A DNA stretch of 56,849 nucleotides from Nephromyces sp. MM_2019 (lineage: Eukaryota > Apicomplexa > Aconoidasida > Nephromycida): assembly GCA_015657535.1 (NCBI GenBank), contig JADHZB010000469.1, positions 1 to 56,849 of the forward strand, written 5' to 3'. The translations under genes were made by a program, and so were the position numbers. Below are positions 47,641 to 56,849 of the stretch, in pieces (the stretch's first letter is position 1; every line of letters starts with the position of its first letter). The notes beneath the pieces are model-generated. The model was not told where the DNA came from. It saw only the letters and a list, made by a program, of their open reading frames with translations, and ran no database searches.

Positions 47641-49453
47641 ACATACCTTCCTGGTCATGCTCATAGCACTTATTTCTAGCATTTTTTCTTGCAATTGCTC
47701 CACAAGTAGCGACTTATCAAAAGGTCCAGCTTCTCCATTCACACTTTGCTGACTGCCTTTTCATTTCATTTTCTGTGAATATTTCTCACGGTTTCCTGCC
47801 TTTCACTGCTTCTCTCCCACACAAACAAGGGTTTTTTGAAGCCTCGCTCCTCCATCAAATCTTCAGTTTGCTACTATCGCTGTATTGAAAGGCCCACGTG
47901 TGTGTGTGCCTAGCTGCGTAGGGTCACTCATATATCAAACCTGCACCTGTGTGTGTGTGCGCGCCCTCGTCAAAAGCCTGTGATATAGGCAGGTTTTCCT
48001 CCACCAACTCTCTTATGTTAGAGGAGCCTAAACTTCCCCAATACCACACAGAGATATACATACATACCAACATATCTATACGAACCAAACCCCCCTGGTA
48101 CCTACTTGAGGGGCAATTTGCTGCTGAAACCACCCTGCTTGACGACCCCGTGGTACCAATAACACACTTCTTTCCTTCATTTCTCCTGTCAGCGGCACCT
48201 AAAGAGGATACTCCCCCTATGTTTAGCTTATGAAATCTCTGGTAAGTAATGTGTATTCTACCTCATATATGACCTGCAGCGTGACTGACTTACTTTGGCT
48301 TTTTTAGTATCGGAAATTTCTGCAATTTGGTGTACACTGTAGATGAAGAAGTGATTTCATTCCAGTTCGCCATACTGAGGAACTAACTATAGCCAGCTTT
48401 CGACTTGTAAAAACATAATGTATTATTGTCAGCTCCATCTTCGGTCTATGGCGACCCTTGTGTGGGGATTTTTTTTCATTTTGGATTGTATGTAACCTGG
48501 AAAAACTACAATCCGCTACAAGTCTTTCATCTTCCTAGGAGTTATGCAAAGAGGATTGTGTAAGCGTGTGTGTGTGTGGTATATAAGCTGTAATCCTGTT
48601 CTTTGTGACCTTAAAGGCATTTGAAGACATCGAGCAAACTTCAGGACAGCGTCTACACTTGATGCTATCGATGAAATAGTGCCTTTTTGAGAAAATTCGA
48701 TGGTTGGGAGGATTTGCCTAGTTGTTGGAAGGGTTTGCCTGCCTTTTCCACCAAGATTTACCTCCTTTTTTTACGACGATTTGCCTGTTTGATCTGCCTG
48801 TTTTTTCGCAAGGATTTACATGCCCTTTCTACCGCAATTTTCCTGTTTTTTTTCCTATAGAATGCATCTTCCATAGTTCAGTGACGTTAAAAAATGTTCG
48901 TGCAGACACCTGCAATCTCATATGTGTCATCTTCTTATGGATTTCACATACTCACACGCTGTTGAATGCACTTGCAGGCGTTGAATGGCTCTGGCATAGT
49001 GCTTATACAGCGTTTAAACCGTCTTTTGTTGCTCAATCTGCTTTATAAAGACTTGGCATATGTTACATAGGTAATTGCTGACTTATATCTGTGTGTGTAC
49101 ATGAGTATGTGTATATAAGTGTGTGTGTGTGTGTGTAAATACTCTCTTTTTTTTTGCAAATTTAAACGCTTTCAAACTGCAAGTGCTTATCCTAGATCTG
49201 CTACGGTGGCTTCAGCCAGAACTTTAGCCTTCACATCTCGGTTTTTATTCTTGAAATTGCATATGTTATTATCACCAAACAGACAAACTGCTAGAAGCAT
49301 GGATTTTTCTCCGTACATTAAAGCTGTACGTACACACACACTAATATTTTTTATTTAATAAATTTTTATCCAATTTTTTTCATTATTTCATCACTTTTTT
49401 CGATTTTATCCCAGTGGATGTTGGCAAAGGTTCCTTTTCTTAAATAAAGCTAT
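47641..49453 (+). CDS. unresolved plus-strand gene with several very short exons
   Basis: A pyrimidine-rich acceptor (CATTTCTCCTGTCAG) and a near-consensus donor (CTG|GTAAGT) bracket 48192-48240, open only in phase 0 (RHLKRILPLCLAYEIS). Further exon-like pieces follow: 48308-48329 after GGCTTTTTTAG with donor TTG|GTGTAC (phase-compatible), a piece after GACCTTAAAG near 48617 (AFEDIEQTSGQRLH), one after CACTTGCAG near 48977, and one ending AAAGCT|GTACGT near 49326 (RSMDFSPYIKA). A last piece after TTATCCCAG near 49412 would end KVPFLK-TAA next to AAATAAA. I cannot join these with certainty. The exon 47989-48233 (open to a TGA) is an alternative in another frame. No family is recognised. Exact exon limits need transcript data. 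Confidence 0.35.
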
Positions 49454-49986
49454 TAATGACTACCCTTAGCTCTCTAGGAGCAGCAGGTTTGCCTAGTGAG
49501 TGACTAATCATAGTGCCAGTGATTCTCAAGTCTGACAGCCAGCCCATTGCAAAGAGATTGTGAAGAAGATCGTCGCCAAATTCTCCTCCTGCTGATGAAC
49601 TGTGGCTTCCAGTTTCTTGAAAAATGATAACTTCCTCCTAACCACTGCACCAGAATATGAAAAATTTTGTTATTTTGATGAATTTTCAATTGCTACAAAG
49701 GAATCAACTATTCCTATGCGCTTAAATTAGCTATAATGTAACAAAATCACCCTCTTCATCTGCGTTTCATCTTTGATGGCAAACGATGAACTAGGTGGAA
49801 AAACGATTTCCTCCATTTTTGAGAGGTTCCATTTGAGCTTATCACTGCCGTCATACTACCTTGCTGGAGAGCAAAATCCTGTCGTTTCGCTAATCCTACC
49901 TATCAGATGTGATGGTTTTGCCTAAAGAGCAGCTTCTTTTCCGGATAAATGGTTGATGTGAGGAGGTTTTGAGTGAAAGCCACATA

Positions 49987-52081
49987 ATGGGAAACAAATA
50001 TACTGTTGGAAAATCTCCTAGCCTCTTGGAATTCCATCATGGTAGCTCTGAAGCCTCATTGACAGCTGGCATGAACGCAGCAAGTTCTCTCAATATCTTT
50101 AGCTATGGCGATGAAAATTGCCCACAATCGCTCCCTATTTCCCCAATATCTACTTTTTCCTATCCAAAAATTGGCAAGTGTAACTTTCGTGTGTGTGTTT
50201 CTCCAACCTCTTCACAAGGAAACGCTGCGAGGAGATATCACATAACTTGGGTTCTTTTCTGGAGCCTCTTTATAATTGCTTGTAATCTTTTTCAAGCTTC
50301 TTTCAAGGTCAGCTCTACCCAGCAGGGTTTGAGTGCCTCACATCAGCTTTTTTCTGCTTTTAACAACTCTGCCTTTGCTTTTGTAGCTGTCGAATGCTTG
50401 ACTCTCCATTCCTCCTCCAAAGCCCAAAGAGCTGGACTTCTTCATAGGAATCACCCAGAAGACACGGTATCTGTGGCTCCACTACGCTATGGAGGAGATA
50501 GAAATGTTTTTGGGTATAAGAGGATTGCCGCGGCTGGAATACCTTCACAGCCAGTGTCAAAGGATGGGAAGAGAACGTCTTCAGGCTTACGAGGATCCGA
50601 AATCTTCAGTTCCAACGATAATGAAGAATCTACGCTTAAAAGGGAAGGTATCATGCCTTCTTCCACTAGAGATTTCGCAGGAAAGCTTGAAGCATTCCTC
50701 CCAGGTGGCGATTCTCTAACCTTGGGTAGGCATGGGTTGGGAATTGGTAATAAAGAAGTTTATGGAGCTTCCTTCATATTTACGCCTCTTGGAGGGCTAG
50801 GAGAGGCTGTGAAGCCAGTGTGTGAGAGAGCATTTGATGGGCATGCGGCACACCGATTTAAGGCCAATTTTGGGGGAAGGAGAGAGAAATTTTCTCAAAA
50901 TCATCAATTTTTTCCTTCACAAGGAGGTCTCACACATGTTTTTGCATCTGCTGGAAGTATGCTTGATAGTACTTCGTGTGCATCATTGAAGATGAGAGCA
51001 TTGAAGCCCTCTTCAAAGAGATCTTTTCGGGGAATCAGCGTGGACGTCCATCTTTCTCCCTTCACTTCCGACTCTTTTGAATCTTTTGTAATTGATTCTG
51101 GGGCTCAGCACACTGCTATTAGCGCTGAGTTACTCGAAAGAATGGAGAAGATTAGCTGGGTTAACGATCTCAAAAACAAAGTGTTTGTGAGGGCAAAGCT
51201 AGGGGATATCAGTGTGTCGTTTGAAGCGGAGGTGTTGCCTTCCTTTAGTGGAAGGGTTCCGTATGGTGCAGCAGGTGTGTCACTGTGTGAAGTGTGTCGA
51301 TCTGTTTGGGTTTGTTTTTTTGCTTGAAATTTCTGCCTGTTTAATGGGGTAGGAGGTAGTGAGAAGCGTTAATTAAGGATAAGAGGTTTAGACGCTGATG
51401 TGAGGTCTTGAAAAAGGGTCGTTTTGCAAGTAGTTGTAAAGGCTGGAAGAGCTTTTGAGTTGATTATGCTGATTTGTAGGGAATCTTGTGAGAAAATACG
51501 ATTTGAACTGTTTGGTCTGTCTCGCTAGCCTCAAATGGCTCGGCAATACCTACCCAGTATACCCCCCATACCCGTTCAATACCCACTTAATGCCCCCCCC
51601 AATGCCCGTTCAGTACTCGCCCCAATATCCTCCTCAATACCCCCTAACACACCCTTAACACACTCCTAATACCCATTCAATACCCATTTAATGCCCCCCA
51701 ATGCCCCCTCAATACCCCCCAAATACTCCTCCCATACCCGTTCACTACCCCCCCAATACCTCAATTATCCCCCCCCCCAATTCTCTAGGGAACTTGTTTT
51801 TTACGGTTTAAGCAATGATTTCCACACACACACATGTGTTTTCCTGTCAGGAATACTGGGACTTGATTTCTTAAAGAAGTTTGATCTCATTGATTTCAAT
51901 TTTGAAGAAGCAAATATCAATCTTTTTCCAAATATCCAGGTGTGTGTGTGTGTGTGTGAGTGAGTGATTGTGTGTGTATGTGAATGTGCGTGTGTGTGAC
52001 TTTTGCGTGGGTTAGTTTGTGTATTTGTGTTTAGGTATGGGTATTTTTGTGTGTCCACGCGTGGATTTTTCTACATGCTTG

Positions 52082-52116
<35 letters not shown>

Positions 52117-54202
52117 GTACGTGTGTGTTTATTTTTGTGTGTATGTGTGCTGCCTGTGTGTGTGATCCCTGCGTGTACGTATGCGTCTTTGTAGCACTAG
52201 TTCTCCGCCATATTTGCTTGCATGAGCTCTTCTGTGTGTGTTGCTGTTTTGAGGATATCTCATTGTTTCTTCTATCAATTTGTGGTAGATGTTTGGCGAA
52301 CTTTATGAAAGCGCTTCTCGGCTACAGCTGTTGCTATCTTAATAGCCTGTGCTATGGCAGTGTACATACACCTCAGCACACGCTTCCCAGTGTGTTTATG
52401 TTCGCACACACACTGAAATACATACAAATTTCTTACTAAAAGTTAGAATGAATCATCTGAAGGCGAGGATACGATTACTGGCAATACTCTACACGCTTGC
52501 TTACGTGTGACTGCGACACACACACTCTACGTGGCGCACACATACTCGCCAAGCATGCGATAGCATACTTTTACAGCTCACTCACCTTGGAAAATGCAGA
52601 CGCATGGCGGCGTCACTTCGCACTGCTTCATTGGTAGACACACACGTGGGGAGTATTGCACCCTAATACATGCAAATTAGAGAAGCTTCGCACACGCAAT
52701 AGTAAATTTTGTGCCCAACAGCATACACACGGACACTAGTACATTTCGGCGAGACGCATGCAGACATTGGTACACTTCTGCGTCACACACACAGATATTA
52801 GTGCACTTCTATCCCTCAGCACACACAGGCATTAGTACGCTTCTAACCCCTCAAAAAACGCACGCACTAATACACTTCAACCTCCCAACACACACAGACA
52901 TTAGCATGCTTCCATCCTCCAAACACACAACAGTTAAGCCCTCCTCCCTTCACACAACATCTCCCTACCTCCCTCCACACACATGATCGCACTCTCAAGC
53001 ACACAGCGAATAGCACTTCCCCCTTAGCTAACACCCCACCCTAGACGCACACACTCCAAGTTTTGTGTAGAATGCACACATTTGTAAAGTCAAAGTGAAG
53101 GACATGTGTGTGTTGTAGTGTGCGTTGAAGTGTTTGTTTTTTGGTGTGTTTCTCCCCACACACACACACACACACCCAAACCAAATTTTCTCAGGATATT
53201 CCGAGTGATAAACTTCAGTCTTTTTATGAGGCAGCAGTGTGTGTGCCACTCACTCAATTAAGCGAGACTACACTCCTTGGCGTAGATACTACCATACAGC
53301 TGCCTGCTGGAAACTCCCTTTCCAAGGAGGGCGGAGCTGTGGCAGTAGAGTGTGCTGGTGTGTTAGACTTTGGGTCGGAACATAGCTTAGCAAATTCTGC
53401 TCTTTTGGAGGAGATGAAGAGGAGCGGAAAATTCGCACACATTGTGCAAGAAGGGGAAAAAATGGAGGTTTGCTACTTTGAAGAGGGTGTTTGTGTGTGG
53501 CTTGTGTGTTCATGGGTTATGTATGAGTTTTGTATGGGTTGGGCGTGTATGTGCTGTGTATGCATGACTTGTGTGTATGCGAGTATACAGCGGAGTATTT
53601 ATGTTGAGAGTTTCTTGTGAATGTTATGAGACAGCAAATTTCTGCTTGTATGGTCATCAATAAGTGTGTGTGTGTGTGTGTGTGTAGCATCTTTACAATT
53701 GTGTGTTTTCCTGGGTTTCTGTGAGCATACCCACTTTCTATAGGTGCTCATATGTTGTTTTTTTTGCCGGTAGAAAGTATGCCTGCATTAGTGTGTGTAT
53801 GCTAGCACACACAAATCAATTTATCTGCGTGCTGCCACATGTGCACACAAAACGAAATCTCTACATACTGCCACACATGTACACAGTCCGAAATCTCTAT
53901 ATGCTAGCACGCACACACTCACTGATATACACAGCTTCACTTTTCCTCTGTTTTTTTGTGTGTTTCTAGGCTTCCAGTATGTACACTGAGAAGCAATGGC
54001 TATGCGTGCCCTAGTTGCTTTTCAAGGCTGAAAGTTAAACTCCTACGCTACATGTGTGTGTGTTACTGTGTGTTGCTGTTCTCAGGTCTCTAATTTAAGG
54101 AATGGCTCTGTCATTGTCGCTCAACGCCTCCCACAAGTTGACATATTGATAAAGGATTCCCATGGGAGACGCGAGGTTTTAGCGCCAGTACGTGTGTGTT
54201 TC

Positions 54203-54237
<35 letters not shown>

Positions 54238-56527
54238 GGAATTCATTTATTAAGTAATTTTTTCTGGTCTTTGTCAAGTTTGTATTTTATGTTATATTGC
54301 GTTTCGATGGGCTGATTGTGCATTTCAATTTTGTGTGGTTTTTGGTGGATTCTCTGTTTTTTGATGAATTCTCCTTTTTTTTGATGAATTTCCCTTGAAT
54401 TGCCTCGATTTCTTTGAGTTTTCTTGATTTTCTGTTATTTTTTGCATATGATTTCTGCTCGTCTTCTGGTTGTACTATATGATTCTGCTGTTTTTCTTCT
54501 TTTTAGCACTAAAATTCGCTTTCTTTCTGCTTATTCTTTTATCATTTTGCAGCTATTTCGCTGTTTCTATAGTTTTTTTCTTCATGTTTTCCAGATAGTT
54601 TTATTTGTCTTGATTTGCTGTTTTTTGTCTTCTTCCTAGTCGTTTCCTTCATAACCGAAGTTGCTGTGTGTGTGTGTGCTTTGCAGAATGTTTCGTTATA
54701 TCACGGCGATTTGAATTTTCTCGAAGAAGTTGGATTGAAGTCTACGACACCGACGCTAATTTTAGGAATGGATACGCTTGCGGTGTGTGTCTTTTTGTGT
54801 GCAAATTTCGTATTTGTAGAGGCTTATTCGAGTGCATATAGACATGTTTGCGAAGGTGTAAGGTGTGTGAAGAAGATGTTGATTGTATGGAGAAGATTTC
54901 ACACACGTATGTGGAGATGTCATCACATGTTTGCGTGAAATCAATATTGCAAGTGTGTGTGCGATTCACATGTATTTTATCGGCTTCTATGGGCCTGTTA
55001 GACGCTACAGAGGGTAAATTCTTCACGAAACTGTGGCTATTTCTTGAGCCAAGCTACGCACACACACGTGCACACCTGAAAAATAGAGTGGGTGTTAGCA
55101 AAAGCCTTAAATCGAGGTATAAAAGTAAGACATTATGATAGTTTTTGAAAAGAATCTATAGTGTGTGCGAAGAGGCACTTGATACAGCATAAGAGAAGGT
55201 AGCGCTAGTAAGAAGAAATTTGAATGCATTCACTAGGATTTCAGCTCTTGATAAGACTGATGAATAATGCCTATAGCGTGTATCAATACAATGCATGAGA
55301 TGCTCTGTGTGTGTGTGTGTGTGAAAGTGAAGTGTCGCTTTTTTTCCTCTAATTTTCTCCTTATTAGCTTCCTTTCTCTTCTGTTTATGCTTTTTCTCTT
55401 CTGTTGTCCTCACCTGCTCTCTTTGATTGTCTTTTAATCTCCTCCCTGCTGGCTCTCTTCCTCTTCTCCATTTTTTGCTTCACTCTCTTTCTTTTCCTCC
55501 CTGCTCTCTTCTTCTTCTTCTTCCCCCCTACTCTCTTCGCTGTAGATTTGGTCTCCTTGTGTGTGTGCAATGAAAATCCTTGCTGCCTTGTACTCTTCTC
55601 GCTCCCCCCCCCTCTGAGCTCACCTCCTCATTCTCTACTTTTTGCAACGAACCAAAGCTTGAAGACAAGAAGAGCTGCCCTCTGGCTAGCTGCTTTAACA
55701 GCTTCCCTCTTCATCGCTTAATGTATATTTTTTTCATCTTTTTCTATAGAAAAATCGCCTGCTGATCGACTTCAAGAGGAATCTCCTTCATTTGCAGGGA
55801 CCCCATGTTGAAAGTGAGTGTATGTACTCCCCCTTAATGCTTGATTGTGGTTTGTTCGGTGGGTGCACACTATATAGTTGTGTGTTTGTGCCAACCCTCA
55901 GTGTGAATTTCACTTTTTTTTGTGAGTTTTGTTAAGTTTGAGGGTGTGTGTATAGCACGGGATGACTCTTGGGTGTATCTATGTGTGTGTGTTGGTGTGT
56001 GTGCGCGTGTGTGTTGGTGTGTGTGCGCGTGTGTGTTGGTGTGTGTGCGCGTGTGTGTTGGTGTGCACATGTGTGTGTTGGTGTGTGTGCGCGTGTGCGT
56101 TGGTGTGTACATGTGTGTGTTGGTGTGTGTGCGCGTGTGCGTTGGTGTGTACATGTGTGTGTTGGTGTGTGTGCGCGTGTGCGTTGGTGTGTACATGTGT
56201 GTGTTGGTGTGTGTGCGCGTGTGCGTTGGTGTGTACATGTGTGTGTTGGTGTGTGTGCGCGTGTGCGTTGGTGTGTACATGTGTGTGTTGGTGTGTGTGC
56301 GCGTGTGCGTTGGTGTGTACATGTGTGTGTTGGTGTGTGTGTGCTTACTTATATGTGTGTGATTATTACTCCTAAAAGTTTGCTTGAATAGCTGAAGCCA
56401 TTCGCTGTTTGGCACTTCATTCTCTGATGATTTTGGATGATATGCAGGTGGTAGTGTGGCTGAGGATGCGAAAAAGAGGGAAGTTGATGCAGGCAAAGGG
56501 TTAGTCTCTAAAGTCGACTTTCATTGA
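49987..56527 (+). CDS. membrane-anchored protein with two tandem retropepsin-like domains, seven exons
   Basis: Exons are 49987-51274, 51851-51939, 53195-53467, 54086-54187, 54687-54782, 55750-55813 and 56448-56527. All introns are GT-AG and all phases match, giving 663 residues. The start is the first ATG of the open frame (MGNKYT, also an N-myristoylation-like context). A hydrophobic segment at about residues 85-104 ([15 protein letters not shown]) suggests a signal anchor. Domain 1 has [13 protein letters not shown] with Asp370, the same DSGAQ-type active site as DDI1-family retropepsins, and closes with [15 protein letters not shown] (431 on). Domain 2 repeats the layout: [20 protein letters not shown] with Asp517 but Phe518 in place of Ser/Thr, closing with [19 protein letters not shown] (609 on). 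Retropepsins act as dimers with one D-S/T-G per subunit; here two copies in one chain could pair internally. No ubiquitin-like or UBA domain is visible, so it is not a standard DDI1. Function and substrate are unknown. Confidence 0.88.
51545..51780. repeat. C-rich AATACCC/AATGCCC degenerate repeat in intron 1 of the protease gene
   Basis: Many copies of AATACCC, AATGCCCCC and TACCCRTTCA in direct orientation fill the second half of the first intron. The minus strand is correspondingly G-rich with several runs of four or more Gs, compatible with G-quadruplex formation. It ends about 70 bases before the acceptor of exon 2. Confidence 0.85.
51940..52121. repeat. TG-rich microsatellites at the start of intron 2
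   Basis: A (TG)n run begins at the donor itself (51940-51958), and a longer interrupted run occupies about 52080-52118. Together they make the first 180 bases of the intron almost purely T/G. Confidence 0.9.
52725..52925. repeat. degenerate CA-rich minisatellite in intron 2, about 36-bp period
   Basis: About six diverged copies of a unit like CACACAGACATTAGTACACT followed by TCTAnCCYTC can be aligned across this stretch. The forward frame stays open (repeating H-T-D-I/T-S), but it is flanked by no usable splice sites and lies inside an intron whose ends are fixed by phase. Confidence 0.7.
53664..53685. repeat. (GT)11 microsatellite in intron 3
   Basis: An uninterrupted run of 11 GT dinucleotides within the intron between exons 53195-53467 and 54086-54187. 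A diverged repeat (CTGCCACACATGTACACA..CGAAATCTCTA) follows at about 53831-53908. Confidence 0.9.
54206..54235. repeat. (TG)15 microsatellite in intron 4
   Basis: It begins 18 bases after the donor CCA|GTACGT of exon 4, again in the donor-proximal part of the intron. Confidence 0.9.
55980..56345. repeat. TG/CG minisatellite in the last intron of the protease gene
   Basis: From 56067 to about 56322 a 42-bp unit recurs seven times, marked by ACAT at 56067, 56109, 56151, 56193, 56235, 56277 and 56319. Before that, a related 22-bp unit (GTGTGTGTTGGTGTGTGTGC + GC) repeats about three times. The tract is nearly all alternating purine-pyrimidine with GCGC cores. Because 42 is divisible by three, all forward frames stay open (V-C-W-C-V-C-A-C), which explains the long spurious frames here. 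Confidence 0.95.
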
Positions 56528-56807
56528 GTGTGTGTGTTTGTGTATGATTCTGTGCACTTGGAGTTATCGTAATGTTTGTGTGGGTGCCAGTTTACGTACC
56601 TGCGTCTAATTATCTTTGTATAGATGTGCATGTGTGCGAGGGTGTGTGCAAGTATATATATATGTCAGCATGTGTGTGCGGGTATGCTTATGTCAGCTCG
56701 TTTGTAAGTATATGTGTGTGTGAGTGTGTTTTTAAGCATGTATCAAAGTGCCCCCCCAAATGTATATATCGCTGTGAATTGGCAAGGCATTATGAGCATG
56801 TGTGTAT

Positions 56808-56849
56808 GACGGATGTGTGTGTGACGGATGTGTGTGTGACGGATGTGTG
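56808..56849. repeat. 15-bp tandem repeat cut by the window end
   Basis: GACGGATGTGTGTGT repeats with period 15 (starts 56808, 56823, 56838) and runs off the end of the window, so its full length is unknown. Confidence 0.9.

Noticed and set aside
47600..48240. Minus-strand coding exons (for example SNIRELVEENLPISQAFDEG and LVEQLQEKMLEISAMSMTRK)
   Set aside because: The amino-acid sequence looks good and the phases can be matched, but the required acceptors are purine-rich and weak, whereas the plus strand has strong pyrimidine-rich acceptors and a consensus donor. It remains a possible antisense gene.
55870..56496. Long overlapping open frames (137-208 codons) on both strands
   Set aside because: They are produced by the TG/CG minisatellite, whose 42-bp period keeps all frames open. 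The region is intronic, between phase-matched exons 55750-55813 and 56448-56527.
49987..56527. Direct orthologue of DDI1
   Set aside because: The DSGAQ loop is DDI1-like, but there is no ubiquitin-like N-terminus, a membrane segment is present, and a second retropepsin domain follows.

Overview
The window is nuclear DNA from a eukaryote, almost certainly a protist. The recognisable genes are split by GT-AG introns (and one clear GC-AG intron), the tRNA genes are isolated single-copy loci, genes are sparse, and there are long AT-rich gene-poor stretches plus many TG/CA microsatellites. No prokaryotic operon structure, phage or insertion sequence is visible. The exact lineage cannot be fixed from sequence alone. 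A unicellular alveolate-like protist is a reasonable guess from the mix of short and long introns and the divergent proteins, but this is inference.

Layout: 1-9 kb is essentially gene-free apart from a tRNA-Ser(GCU) on the minus strand and a five-copy 31-bp tandem repeat at 6.65 kb. At 9.0-12.3 kb lies a two-exon gene for a 1,055-residue, eight-span membrane protein that I interpret as a eukaryotic PqiA-like protein with two half-repeats. At 13.7-16.3 kb is a five-exon gene of unknown function, reconstructed from phase-consistent splice sites. 16.3-22.2 kb holds an 18-bp perfect hairpin and at most fragmentary candidate exons. At 22.2-23.4 kb (minus) is an Rpp21/Rpr2-type RNase P subunit whose zinc ribbon is split by a very long insertion. 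At 26.6-28.9 kb is a two-exon LYAR-type nucleolar zinc-finger protein. 29-38 kb is gene-poor and contains two identical tRNA-Ile(AAU) genes facing away from each other.

At 38.4-43.3 kb (minus) is a five-exon Rab GTPase with an N-terminal extension, a CC prenylation end and a GC-AG intron placed inside the P-loop coding sequence; a further 5' exon may extend it. Around 44-45.3 kb are two small candidate genes. At 47.6-49.45 kb a plus-strand gene with very short exons is suggested by strong splice sites but not resolved. At 50.0-56.5 kb is a seven-exon gene for a 663-residue membrane-anchored protein with two retropepsin-like (DDI1/RVP-type) domains in tandem: the first has an intact DSGAQ active site, the second carries D-F-G in that place. 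Its introns are full of TG/CA repeats, including a 42-bp alternating purine-pyrimidine minisatellite.

The genes do not form an obvious pathway. Two concern RNA/nucleolar biology (RNase P subunit, LYAR), one vesicle traffic (Rab), and two are unusual membrane proteins. The most novel items are the tandem retropepsin protein, the eukaryotic PqiA-like protein and the split-zinc-ribbon Rpp21.
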